Below are positions 18,517 to 29,225 of a stretch of 64,000 nt of DNA, in pieces. The stretch spans positions 100,904,278 through 100,968,277 of the forward strand of contig CP136069.1 of NCBI GenBank assembly GCA_032622095.1, given 5' to 3'. Source of the DNA: Siphonodentalium dalli. Its lineage: Eukaryota > Mollusca > Scaphopoda > Gadilida > Siphonodentaliidae. The notes beneath the pieces were generated by a model that worked only from the letters and a program-made list of their open reading frames with translations, did no database searches and was not told the DNA's origin. Made by a program: the position numbers and the translations under genes. Each line of letters starts with the position of its first letter. Position 1 is the stretch's first letter.

Positions 18517-20145
18517 TTAAAGATCGGCTATTGATGTAACTGATGTCGTGTGAGTTGGTGATTGTCCATTTCTGTTGTTACACATATCAGGGAATTTTAT
18601 TGATTGCATTTTGCAGTCCTGTTGTTGATCGCTTTGAGTTTCTGATATCTCACATCCATATGATCGTTTTTCAATATCATTGTGTATGTCACATTCATGT
18701 GGTCGAACATAGTTGTCATGTCCAACACCCTGTTTACTATCACATTCCTTACTCCTAGGAAGAATGTCACGTTTATTGTGGTCTGATTGTTCAGATTGGC
18801 TTTCGTGTTGGTGTTTATGAATGTCACACGCAAGTGGATATTTGATAGAATCAATGTTCAGCCTCACAATATCAAGCTTTTCACAGGCTGGCAATCCCAG
18901 AATAGCAGGACCAGGCACATCTACAACATAAAACTTCTGCAGAAATGTGTCTGGTGAATCCATCACGGAAACTTCAAATTTGATTGAACCAAAACACTTG
19001 ATAGCTGTACCACTATATGATGTGAGTTTCACAGTAGGTTCATTCTCCAAAACACAGTTGAATGGTTTATTGCCAAACATTTGTCTGTATGTTCGTAATG
19101 GAAGAGTGTTCCCCCCTGAGCCCGTGTCAACTTTAATTTTGAGGGGTCCTTTCACATGGTTGTGTTTGTTTTCCACAAATACTGTGGTATATGCTTCGAC
19201 ACTGTTATGCTCTTCAAATGACAAGTCACTGAGGGTGATGCAATAAAACTGCTGGCTTTGCATGTCATTGGGAACTTGCTGATTTCTTGAATCGATATGT
19301 ATTTCATCTTGTGATTTCCTTTGATAATGCTGGCTTTTATCTCTATTATGTCTGCTTGTGTCTCGCCGTCTACTATATGAGCGTCTGCGATTCTGAGAGT
19401 GAGAGCGATTTCGTTGTGGTTTTCCTCGCGGATCATCTTGACGCTGTCTCTTCCTGCAAAAACGCTTCCAATGTCCCTTTACTCGGCAAAATTCACAAGT
19501 GTCATGAAATGCTGGGCATGATTGAGGTTTATGTTTGAGCCCACAATTTCCACAAGCTGTATGATTCTTCACAATAGTATCAATATTCTGGTGTCCAGTA
19601 TAGATTCTGCTGAGTGATTTTTTCGATAAACTCATTGCTTCATACTCGCACCCTCTTTGTAGAGCATCTTTGATTGTGTAGCCGCGCTCTTTTGACAAAA
19701 GTTCTTTTCGAAAGTCATCAAATGTCGTAGTGATGATCATCATTTCAATGATTCGTTCAGTTAATTCTTCTGCAGAAAATTCACATTTCTTGGATTTTCC
19801 TCGTAACCTTGCGACAAAATCTTGCAACGACTCACTTGGCTCTTGTCGCATGTGCGCGAACTCTAGTCGGTGAACTCTGAAACTGATGTTGATAGTAACA
19901 TCCAGTTGTTGTTCCAAGAGCTGCCAAATTTTGTCAGGCACTTTGAGATCAGCATCACTCAAACCTGATGCCAATAAACGTCTCATTCCTTCGTCTCCAA
20001 CGGCTATCTTTATTTTGATTGCCTGCTTTGCGGCGTCTGTGACTTCATTGTCAGCTAGGAACAGCTCCATACGTGCTTTAAAAGCTCTATATGAGTCCAA
20101 GAGTGGTTCATGAGACCAGTTTAGCTCCGGCATTATCGTCGCCAT
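18517..20145 (-). CDS. Gypsy C Gag and aspartic protease
   Basis: 542 residues from the Met at 20145. The capsid-like helical region (1-180) has the pattern LDVTINISFRVHRLEFAHMRQEPSESLQDFVARLR; two zinc-binding Cys clusters lie at 198-230 (CGNCGLKHKPQSC, then the CCHC knuckle CEFCRVKGHWKRFC); an Arg/Ser-rich basic stretch runs 236-275; and the retroviral-type protease is centred on VDTGSGGN (D340). The later GPAILGLPACEKLDIV segment fits the protease flap/C-terminal region. The last 100 residues are His/Asp/Asn-rich and atypical. It ends at TAA 18517-18519, in frame with RT, so the full Gag-Pro-Pol would need readthrough or the stop is a lesion. Confidence 0.9.
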   Translation of the reverse strand: MATIMPELNWSHEPLLDSYRAFKARMELFLADNEVTDAAKQAIKIKIAVGDEGMRRLLASGLSDADLKVPDKIWQLLEQQLDVTINISFRVHRLEFAHMRQEPSESLQDFVARLRGKSKKCEFSAEELTERIIEMMIITTTFDDFRKELLSKERGYTIKDALQRGCEYEAMSLSKKSLSRIYTGHQNIDTIVKNHTACGNCGLKHKPQSCPAFHDTCEFCRVKGHWKRFCRKRQRQDDPRGKPQRNRSHSQNRRRSYSRRRDTSRHNRDKSQHYQRKSQDEIHIDSRNQQVPNDMQSQQFYCITLSDLSFEEHNSVEAYTTVFVENKHNHVKGPLKIKVDTGSGGNTLPLRTYRQMFGNKPFNCVLENEPTVKLTSYSGTAIKCFGSIKFEVSVMDSPDTFLQKFYVVDVPGPAILGLPACEKLDIVRLNIDSIKYPLACDIHKHQHESQSEQSDHNKRDILPRSKECDSKQGVGHDNYVRPHECDIHNDIEKRSYGCEISETQSDQQQDCKMQSIKFPDMCNNRNGQSPTHTTSVTSIADL

Positions 20146-20205
20146 TTTGCTTCAATTCTCTCACCTTGACACTTTATAACGGTCTGAGTGTTTAGATAAA
20201 ACAAC

Positions 20206-20223
20206 TTTTTACCGATGCCACCA
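20206..20223 (-). other. Primer-binding site of Gypsy C
   Basis: Immediately inside the 5' LTR the minus strand reads TGGTGGCATCGGTAAAAA. It starts with TGG directly at the LTR edge, as expected for pairing with the CCA end of a tRNA. I do not assign the tRNA. Confidence 0.7.
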
Positions 20224-20386
20224 TGTAGTATTATTAGGGAGGACTTAGTTATATGTGGAGATGTTGAAGAGATGATTATGCGTTTAATATAAAATGGCAT
20301 TAACCACGCTGTCGATTCATTTGTAACATAATTATAAAACTGGTTCTTCAAAACAGCACCCTTTGCTGAACGTTAGTTATTCAACA
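20224..20386 (-). repeat. 5' LTR of Gypsy C
   Basis: 163 bases, two differences from the 3' LTR, followed by the ATAAT target duplication at 20387-20391. Confidence 0.93.
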
Positions 20387-20677
20387 ATAATTATGCACAG
20401 TCAATGTATATCAAATTGTGTAGTATCTACATGTTGGATTTTCCACGAAGTTAACGGAGATTTGAAAACGAAATTTACCATAGTAACATAACATGGACTC
20501 TGATTTTTAACCAGAAGTAAATGTGATGAAAATATGCACTACTTTGTTGTTTAATGTATACTCAGAGTATTTATTCGCGTTTTGACTCAGAGTTTTGAGT
20601 GGAAAAACGTCTTACTATAATTAATCTCTGATACCGAATGCTGTCCAAATAAAGACCCTATAGTTTACTCTATAATA
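20387..20677. repeat. Right terminal repeat of element B, remainder
   Basis: Continues the repeat interrupted at 15541, matching 12895-13186 (TTATGCACAG ... ACTCTATAATA), and ends against CCAT and the resumed Gypsy A sequence. Confidence 0.85.
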
Positions 20678-20681
20678 CCAT

Positions 20682-21302
20682 TATAAGCCCTCACTGGAAA
20701 ATAGCCATTCATATGGGTAAGAACAGCAGGAGGCCTTTGATACGCTCAAGGCCTCTCTGGTGTCTCCTCCAGTCTTGACACAACCCAACAGTGAAGGGTC
20801 CTTTGTCCTGGATTGCGATGCTGGTGGGTGGGCCGTCGAGGCGGAGCTCTTGCAGATCATAGGGGACGAAGAACGAGTGATTGCCCATGGTAGCTTTGTC
20901 CTTACCCCTGAGCAAAGCCAGTATTGCACAACCCGGAAAGAACTCCTGGCTGTCATAAGGTTTAACCGGCAATTCCGTCACTACCTTTTGGACAAGCCCT
21001 TCCTTCTAAGGACGGATCATAGCAGCGTAAAATGGTTGATGGGTTTCAAGAGCCCCGTGGTCAAATAGCTAGATGGTTGGAGGAACTCAGCCAATATGAC
21101 ATAGTGATTGAGCACCGACCGGGTAATAAGCATGTATACGCTGACGCCCTCTCCCGAATACCAACTGAGGTCACTTGCCGGCAGTATACCGCGGACTGTG
21201 ACCTTGACAGGTTGCCACGCAAGGGCTGCAAATACTGTCAGCGTCTCCAGCGAAACTGGGCTAGATTTGAAGAGGAAGTTGATAACATTGTGGCTTTATC
21301 CC
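20682..21302 (+). pseudogene. Ty3/Gypsy element A, RNase H segment
   Basis: Continues pol after element B. RNase H is readable as FVLDCDAGGWAVEAELLQ, RVIAHGSFVLTPEQSQYCTTRKELLAVIRF and LLRTDHSSVKWLMGF, then, after a one-base shift near 21060, RWLEELSQYDIVIEHRPGN and HVYADALSRIP. A linker with CKYCQRL follows. It is cut at 21302 by element D and resumes at 24477. Confidence 0.85.
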
Positions 21303-21308
21303 TTATAA

Positions 21309-21610
21309 AAAAGTACCGTGGTAAACCACGATAAAACCATGGTTTACCGTGGTAAACCACGGTAAACCAAGGTACATAGACGTAACACCCTGATATACCA
21401 CGGTGCACCATGATGTGTACCACGGTTTACCACGGTAAACCAAGGTACATCAGCATAACACCTTGGTATACCACGGTGCACCAAGGTGTGTACCGTGTAT
21501 ACCACGGTAAACCACGATAACCTACATGTACATGTAGATACTTATACATAATGTTGGTATACCATGGTGCATCAAGGTGTACACGTACCACGGTGCATCA
21601 AGGTGTGTAT
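21309..21610. repeat. Left palindrome array of element D
   Basis: Repeated TACCACGGTAAACC, GGTTTACCGTGGTAAACC and GGTGCACCAAGGTG motifs at irregular 20-60-base spacing, with two longer units (about 21370-21440 and 21440-21500) that are near duplicates of each other. Confidence 0.85.
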
Positions 21611-23991
21611 CATGGTGCATCAAGGCGTGTATCACATCTCACCACATGCAAGGTGAACCATGCATTAGGTACAGACATAACATGATTTTGGAGGCCATTA
21701 CGATTGATTATAGTGTTTGGCGATATTATTATAGAAATTATTAACAGCATAACTTCCCAGTATTGAGGGCCGCTATATAATAGGATTCGAGTCATAAACT
21801 CATTTTCATTATAATTACCATGTTGTTTGCATCATTAATTCATGGAGCACATAAGTGTATTTTTGAACTGATCCATACATATACATGTAGCTAAAATTCA
21901 TTTGTTCTATACATTCTGCTGAGTATAACATTCATTCATAGAGATGGTCCCATAAATGGTCAGATTTAGTGTGCAGTACCCCTTTAAATTAAAAGATGTA
22001 ATGGCCGAGTTTTGACACCACTTAACCAATACACATATATGTTCCTTTTCTAGCTATACGAGAACAGATCAGACCCATACTCACATTATTAATATGCCGT
22101 TTTGAAAACCAAATATCGCATTGAATTAGCTATCAAAAATTCCAATGATCGTCTCTGATAAAGAGCGTTTATGCCGTCATCCAGAAATGGTATCCATAAT
22201 AAAGAGCGTTCTCAATTATGATCGCATTTACTCATTTTCAGCATATAATCCCATGCTTAGGATTTTTGCAGTGCCTGTGCCATATAAATTAAGTAAGTTT
22301 CCTTTTTATTTTCCTGGTATAAGGCAATGTTGATAGATAAAATAAGTCGCTCTTCAAAATGTTGATATGGTTTGTACAAAATCTTACAGTGGATATCAGC
22401 TTCCTCTCATGCCAGTCAATTTACTAGTAACTGTTAATTTTCCCCAGATGTGGCCAACTCTAATGCTATATACACATGTTCCTGGCACAGAGTTACAATA
22501 TAAAAGCCACAGTGATTTATCTGACCAAATAGCCCCCTGTGTGTAATATGATACTTGCTATGATAGGATTCCATGGCCTGTGGCTGTTAATGTGCTGTGC
22601 TCTGGGTCTGTGGGCTATCACATGCTGTTAGACTGGATGTATGTTTATGTTGCTTCATATATACCCTCTATCAATTGACAGTTTACTGTTAATTTGTCTG
22701 TAATATTCATCACTCAATGTTCTCGTCAATTTAACTGTTGAACATTTTATCATGATTCACTTAAATTTGCACCAAGTGAAATCAGTATGGACAAACGACA
22801 CATTGAAGTTATATCTATAATTGTTCCTGGACTTTTGGTTTCTTAAAAAATGAGGTAAGTTTATATCGATTGTGTTATCTAGGTGTAAAATAGTTATGAT
22901 AGCTCTATGTCGAAAGGGGTATAGTTGCACAATTATGCGTAATGTCTTTTCCGCTATACAATTTCGAAACTCTCTTCTGCGTGGAAAGTGTAATCTATCC
23001 AAATATATCATAATGTGATGAATGAATTTAGAATCAGTTTTTGTGGCTGGTCTCACCAGAAATGAGTGGCAAAACAAAATTTCCCGTGGCACATAATTTT
23101 AAATCCCTTTATTTTAAATTGTTATTACTTTTAACTATATATATTACAGAAATTTCATTATAACATTGTGTTCAAACATAATGATTCATTCGTAGCGATA
23201 ACTTCAAGTTGGCAGTAAATGATATACACTACTTTGTTCGAAACTTGTCATACTGGTTGTAATCCTGAATACACTTTAGCTTTCTTCATTAATGCATCAA
23301 TTATTATTACATGTAACCCTTGCCTAATTTCCTATTTTCATTGTCCATTTCTTGACTTGTTTGTTAATATTGTAAGCCACTATTTCGGCCAATATAAACC
23401 TGATGGATTATATAATTGTTAACACCTTGGGATCGCATTTACATTTATATTTACATAGCCATTTAATAGAATCGATAACATGCTATTTATGCAATATTTA
23501 TAATTGGTATGAAAACAAACTTATTTGTGAACATGCATGCAAACGCTGACCGGGTAGATAAATTATCTATGATAATTTTTCCTTAGTTTAGATATTGGGG
23601 TATAAGAACAAACTTAAGGTAGTCGATAGCTTCAAACTACAAACTCACAAACATGTATGTTTATGTTATCTTTTTCAGATGTTGTGAGATACTACTTCCC
23701 GCATAAGAAGCCAGCTGACATAAGATTTTATATGTGTCAAAAGATGAGAAATGCATATAAGACGGAACAGAGAAAAGTTTCGAAGACGACTACTAATTAA
23801 TTACAATATTGAAAGTGACTTATATAAAATTATATTACAAATTGCTACAATTCTCATTTATAAGCCTATGTTTATTCTACATGTGATATTTCCATCAAAA
23901 TCTTCAATACTCCAGTCTCCAGAATTAATTAGTGAGCAGACTCCTCTAAATAACCAGCCATGGTAACTCAGGGAGAGATCAGTAGTATCAT
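21611..23991. other. Interior of element D, no recognised gene
   Basis: A+T-rich sequence with no frame longer than about 110 codons and no motif I recognise on either strand. Confidence 0.5.
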
Positions 23992-24470
23992 ACTCCGTAC
24001 CGCGGTGCTGCATCTAGGTTTTTGGTCGAGGTAAACCATGGTATATGTGGCACGATGTACCATGGTTCATTCACTGTGGTAAATCACGGTCTATTTACTG
24101 TGGTAAACTGTGGTTAACCATGGTTCATTTACTGTGGTAAACCATGGTTTAATGTGGTAAACCATGGTTTACTGTGGTTAACCATGGTACATTTACTGTT
24201 GTAAACCATGGTTTGCTGTGGTTAACCACGGTAAACTGTGGTTAACCAGGGTATATTTACTGTGGTAAACCACGGTTTACTGTGGTTAACCACAGTAAAT
24301 GAACCGTGGTTTACTGTGGTAAACAGACCGTGGTTAACCACAGTAAACCGTGGTTTACCATGGTGAATGAACCGCGGTACATTGTGTCAAATGTACCGCG
24401 GTTTACCTCGACCAAAAAAACCCGGTACAGCACCGCGGTACTTTTTAGAAAGGTTTACCGCGGTAAATTT
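23992..24470. repeat. Right palindrome array of element D (itself a foldback)
   Basis: Dense TTTACTGTGGTTAACCA, ACCATGGT and ACCGCGGT palindromes. The outer 65 bases on each side (CGTACCGCGGTGCTG...GGTCGAGGTAAACC on the left; GGTTTACCTCGACC...CAGCACCGCGGTAC on the right) are inverted copies of one another, so this block can fold back and may be a separate element inserted in D. Confidence 0.8.
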
Positions 24471-24476
24471 TTATAA

Positions 24477-25800
24477 TGGTAGCCCAGGGGTTATGGGAGT
24501 TTGTAACTTAGAATGACCTAGTGACTCCATCTGTCTCAATGGTAACCTCCGCTAATTACTTAGGTGAGGAATGATGGCAAGATGGATTCCAAGGTCTGCC
24601 TTGGGACCCAGGAGGCGACTTGTCGGATTGCGAGCCATGTACTGTATGTGTCTGCCCAGGCACTGGATGGATGCACTCAAAATTGGACTTGCATTACCAC
24701 CATATATATAAGACAAAGGTTAATATGAAACAAGTTACAAGTTCAGATCCAGACATAAGCTTGGCCGGTATATGCACCCTAGTTGAACTTCTGAGACAAC
24801 GTAAGGATCCGGATCTATCCCCAGTCATTGCATGAATAGAATCCGGTCAAGAGGGTGAATTATTCATCACCATTAAGGCCACTAAATATATCTGGATTAA
24901 TCGTCAGAGATTTGTGATAGTAAATGAATTACTGTATCAGATAAAATAGAAATTGGGAGCAGGTTCTAGTCATTCCCAGCCAATTTGCGGCTGAGATCTT
25001 GGCTATGGCTCATGATATACCCGCTTATGGTCATCAGGGAGTGGTGCATACCAAAGCTAGGGCCAAACAGTACTTCTATGCATGCAATTACTCAAGACAT
25101 TGAATCATTCATATGGGTCTGTCCTCAATGCAAGCAAGGGAAGAAACCATCGAGGCATGCCAAATGGGAAATGCAAACCATCCATGTGGGTAATCCAATG
25201 GAAAGAGTGCATCTGGATTTCCTGAGACCATTACCACTTAGTGAACAGTATGACAAATACATTCCGGTGATCACGGATCAGTTTACTAAGTGGGTGGAGT
25301 GTATTCCCCTTCCTGATTAGACCACAGAAACGATGGCATGTGCGGCGGCAAATGAATTCTTTGCATGCTTCGGATGCCCGTTGCAAATTTTGACGGACCA
25401 GGGCCCATGTTTTGAAAGTAAACTTTTCTGTGCGATCTGCGAGTTACTCCAGATACATAAAACCCGAACGGCCCCTTATCGACCTTCGACAAATGGCCAG
25501 GTGGAACGTCAAAACCGGACCCCGATGAATGCCGTCCGATTATTCGCTAACAAAAACCAACGAAACTGGGACATATTCCTTCCCCAAATAGCGGGTCTGC
25601 TAACATCATCAGTGCACAGACTTACTGGCCAAACCCCAAATAAACTTATGTTGGGACGTGAAGTTAATCACCCAGTAGACTTGGTGTTTAATTTTACGAA
25701 AGAAACTCAGACTAAACTGATACTGGTCAATACCTGAAAGACCTTGAACAAGAAATGAAGCAGGCCCATGAAATTGCCCGGGAACATTTAAAAACTACTT
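24477..25800 (+). pseudogene. Ty3/Gypsy element A, integrase segment
   Basis: Starts with linker sequence containing LVELLRQRKDPDLSPVIA. The integrase zinc finger is broken across frames (AYGHQG, then CPQCKQGKK near 25125). The core follows: VHLDFLRPLPLSEQYDKYIPVITDQFTKWVE (first D), a stop at 25318, LTDQGPCFESKLFC (second D) and RPSTNGQVERQNRT (E), then GLLTSSVHRLTGQTPNKLMLGRE. A last readable piece, QEMKQAHEIAREH, ends near 25800. All three catalytic residues remain, but stops and shifts make it dead. No LTR is recognised at the right side. Confidence 0.88.
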
Positions 25801-25964
25801 ACAAACAATACTTAAATATTATTTATAATAGGATCTCTGTAAAGAAAACAGGAATGTTCTCTAAATTAAGGCATATCATAGCAGTCAGTTTGGGTCTTCA
25901 CTGGCATAATTGACACAAAAAAGTACGAGGAATACACCACATGTAATACAGCGAATGGCTTACC

Positions 25965-26665
25965 CACAATCTTCATATAACTGGACATAGGGTAATATCG
26001 CGAAATGTACCGACTGTTGCGGGTGATCGCAATGGCGGCCATTTTGTTTTCTCCCTAAGTTGTTGATTGCAGATTGTTTTGTCAGATGATATTGAAGGAT
26101 TAGTTGCAGTCATATAAACGTCATACTGTTCAAATATATATTTGTAACATATTATGATTGGTTTTGTGTTTTTTTTCTGAAAAAATTGTTGAAAACAAAT
26201 CTAATTTCTCAAATTCTGAGCCATTTTCTGGCGGCCATCTTGGATTTAGATTTACAAATTTGACATCAGTTTACGTAAAAATATATAAGGAACAAACTGC
26301 AATTCATTGCAATGTCATAACTCAATTGGTTCATCCACAATCGTCATATAAATAGACATAGGGTAATATCGCGAAATGTATCGACTTTTGCGGATGATCG
26401 CACTGGCGGCCATTTTGTTTTCTCCCTAAGTTGTCGATTACAGATTTTTTTGTCAGATGATATTGAAGAATTACTTGCGGTCATATAAACGTCATAATGT
26501 TCAAATATTTGTGACATATTATGATTGGTTTTGTGTTTTTTTCTGAAAAATGTTTGAACAAAAATCGATTTTTTCAACTTCTGTGCCATATTCTGGCGGC
26601 CATCTTGGATTTTGATTTTCAAATTTGCAATTCAAAATGCAATTCATTGCAATGTCATATCTCAA
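25965..26665. repeat. Tandem duplication of a ~370-bp non-coding unit
   Basis: Unit 1 (about 25965-26334) and unit 2 (about 26335-26665) share CATAGGGTAATATCGCGAAA, GGCGGCCATTTTGTTTTC, TTTGTCAGATGATATTGAAG and GGCGGCCATCTTGGAT in the same order, with substitutions and small indels. The GGCGGCCAT motif recurs later (26869, 31251), so it belongs to a wider repeat family. Confidence 0.85.
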
Positions 26666-27599
26666 TTAATCCTCTAAAAATCATCTTTTGCATCATTTGT
26701 ATATTTCACACTGGGTCCTACCCGCTGCGGAATGTCATAACCTTCAAAATGATGTATCACAAGCTTGTGTGTGGTCCCGATGGACTAAACTTTCTGAAAT
26801 TGGTTCCGTCCGCTCCACTACTATATTTCAGATCAAACTGACTTGGTGCCTCGTCTGAAAAACGGCGGCCATAGTTGACGCCATCTTGTCTGGTGTCTAC
26901 GTGCCAATTTGTTATGTTAAAATTGCTTATCTAAAGTTGAGGGACAAAAAAACGAAGAAAATTAGTTGGGTGCAGGGGTAGGCCTACACTAGGATATCAG
27001 CTCCCGGACAAATAGCGAATTCTAAAATTTTAGGGGAGGGGTCAAACTGCCCCTTCTTATCTGAAAATGCAGCAGAAATCCGCTTCTTAAGTTGGGTTTC
27101 TATGTTTAGTATATATCTAAGAATGACCATAGTAAATTTCAAGGACGTTCACGAATGTTAGAATAAAATTGATTTTTTTACATTTTGGGGGTTTCTGTCA
27201 AAATACCCCTTCTTATCTGAAAATGCTGCAAAATAACATTTCTTAAGTTATGTTTTTATGATCAGCATGTTACCCACACATGTTTGCAGCATATTTCATG
27301 CTCGTACTCGAAAGTTCGTTTAAAAGTGATTTTTTGGTGAGCCCCTGGCTCTTTTATGCTGTAATTGCGGAACTTAAGAATTGGGTTTGGGTCTCTGCCG
27401 GGTCCCCCCCCCGAAAATTTAGTCTCATCAAATATATCGACCTCCATAGTTCCAATAAAACTTTCTGGGCTCCCCAACTAATAGGAAGTGTCTATTTACC
27501 ATGGGATGGTAAATAGTGATTCCATCGGTATGCACTATTTGCCATTCCATGGTATATTATAAAAAACAAAATAATAAGTTATATCTTACTAATACCCCA
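26666..27599. other. Non-coding stretch
   Basis: No gene is seen. Two diverged copies of a short unit containing CCCCTTCTTATCTGAAAATGC (near 27050 and 27206), and an ATGGGATGGTAAATAG/TATTTGCCATTCCATGG inverted pair near 27500-27555. Confidence 0.5.
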
Positions 27600-29225
27600 A
27601 CTAATCGTGTTTCTACCCGCCTTCCATGATAAGAGGCCCAAATTACTTTATTGACCACGTTTTTGACATCCTATGGAGAAGACAAATAAGAATTCAAGCA
27701 AAATTTACCCAAAATAACCAACGAAGTTGAACGTCAACGAACGAACTCGTATACTCGTGGTGGGGAATCAATTGGTTTCGAGGTTGGTGAGTATACCACG
27801 CACTCAAAATGTGCAAACGCACAAAAACATGATATATGAGGAATTGACACAAAACATAGCACTTTGACTGTTACGAGCATATGCTAGCTTATTTTAAAAA
27901 CAAGTTGATACCTTATTTGTTCTGAAATACTCAGTAGTTTTCTATAACATTCTGACCAAAGTTTCCAGTCGGGAGGTTCGTGGAATACACATGCAAGACC
28001 ATACTTCTGGGAGAATCCTTCGACTGACAACTTTGGTCAGAATGTTAGCGCACACAAACTGTGAGTTTGTACACAAATTTGGTATCAGCATGTTTGAAAA
28101 ATAGAATAGCATATGCTCGTAGCTGCTAAAATACCATGTAATATATAATAAAAGTTCAGCCGACCCCAGTGTCCCCCGACAAAGTGGCAAGTCAATGCTG
28201 CTTTGTTAAAGAAATTAAAAAAAATGTTGAAATTTTTTCTAAGTCTAAGAGAGTTAATAACTCCGTAAAAAAATAATTTGTCCGTCATCTATATACATGT
28301 TGCACATCTCCAATATATGGGTAACAATACTCTGAAGTTTAAAATATCTACGATCAAAACTGTAGGAGGAGTTGATTACACCATGAAGGTAACCTCATAC
28401 AGAAAGTTATAAAACATGTTGAAATTTTCTGAGTCGAAAAGGGTTAATAACTCCATAAAAAAAATGTCCGTCATCTATATACATGTTGCACATCTTCAAT
28501 ATATGGGCAACAATATTCTGAAGTTTCAAATCTCTGGGATGAAATCTGTAGGAGGAGATGATTAAACCAAGAAGGTACTCAAAATGTGACGGACGGACAG
28601 AGCCCGTTTCTATAGTCCCCCGAAAATTAATTTTTCGGGGGACAAGTATCCTAGTTTATTACCATTTTCCTCGTTTCTGGTCGCGTTTGCGATCGCCTTG
28701 GCCATTTTGAGTGCGTGGTACTCATCAACTCGAAACCACGGGATTCCCCACCGTGATACTGAGAGCCCATGCAGATTTAACCTTAAATACTAGCCCATAT
28801 AATCACCAATCATTCCTATCCATCTTCCCTATAATCAAGCCTTGTTGACCCTTGGTTGCCCACGTTCTGAGATCCTGGGGGGATGGTACATAAACAATCG
28901 AGCAAATTTTACCAAAAATAATTATCAAACTCGTATAGTCAGAGCCCGGAGTTAGTTTATCTGTCAATACTCCCCCATATCATCACTCCTATCCGTCTTT
29001 CATATAATCAGGCCTTGTTAACCCTTGAATGCCCACGTTCTGAGATCCTGGGGGATGGTACGTAAAAAAACGAGTAAATTTTACCCAAAATAATTAACAA
29101 GCTAGTATACAGAGCCTGGGTGGATTTAAATGTCAATACTCGCCCATATAATCATCATTCCTATCCGTCTTCCAGATAATAAGGCCTTGTTGACCCTTGC
29201 ATGGTTGCTGACGTTCTGATATAAA
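27600..29225. repeat. Tandem array of ~170-bp units, one unit split by a MITE
   Basis: Units at about 27600-27755, 28756-28940, 28941-29112 and 29113-29225 share CCTATCCGTCTTCC, AATAAGGCC/AATCAAGCCTTG, ACGTTCTGAGATCCTGGGGG and AATTTTACCCAAAATAA. The first unit is separated from the others by the 1-kb element at 27756-28755. Confidence 0.75.
27756..28755. mobile_element. 1.0-kb MITE-like element with ~55-bp inverted repeats and ATACT duplication
   Basis: Starts CGTGGTGGGGAATC and ends GATTCCCCACCGTG; outer arms of about 55 bases, including GGTTTCGAG and GTACCACGCACTCAAAATG, are inverted copies. ATACT at 27751-27755 and 28756-28760 is the likely target duplication. The interior has two ~180-bp direct copies (about 28210-28395 and 28400-28580) and a perfect hairpin GTCCCCCGAAAATTAATTTT... 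at 28614-28642. No transposase is seen. Confidence 0.8.

Larger units (their letters stand above)
15542..20386 (-). mobile_element. Gypsy C: young, nearly intact Ty3/Gypsy LTR retrotransposon
   Basis: 4845 bases on the minus strand with 163-bp LTRs (15542-15704 and 20224-20386) starting TG and ending CA, which differ at only two positions. The target duplication ATAAT lies at 15537-15541 and 20387-20391. The order from right to left is primer-binding site, gag-protease, RT-RNase H-integrase, purine tract. It sits in the right repeat of element B, so it is the youngest layer of the nest. Only two coding lesions are seen, an in-frame stop between protease and RT and a frame break in integrase. 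Confidence 0.95.
12265..20677. mobile_element. Element B: non-autonomous LTR-like element (LARD/TRIM type), interrupted by Gypsy C
   Basis: Two ~922-bp direct repeats surround an internal region (13187-14904). Subtracting the Gypsy C insertion (15542-20386 plus its 5-bp duplication) gives an element of about 3.57 kb. Target duplication CCAT (or CCATT) flanks it, and the Gypsy A frame is continuous across it (YAELARPF to YKPSLE-type sequence). No reverse transcriptase, gag or transposase motif is visible internally, so it must have moved using enzymes from elsewhere. Confidence 0.75.
21309..24470. mobile_element. Element D: palindrome-rich DNA element flanked by TTATAA
   Basis: The Gypsy A sequence is interrupted between TTATAA at 21303-21308 and TTATAA at 24471-24476. 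The ends are imperfect inverted repeats (AAAAGTACCGTGGTAAACC on the left, AAATTTACCGCGGTAAACC on the right, 16 of 19 identical). Both terminal zones are arrays of short palindromes of the ACCRYGGT / TTTACCGTGGTAAA type. The 2.4-kb interior (about 21620-23990) is A+T-rich and shows no transposase or other recognisable gene, so the element is non-autonomous; the superfamily is unknown. Confidence 0.7.
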
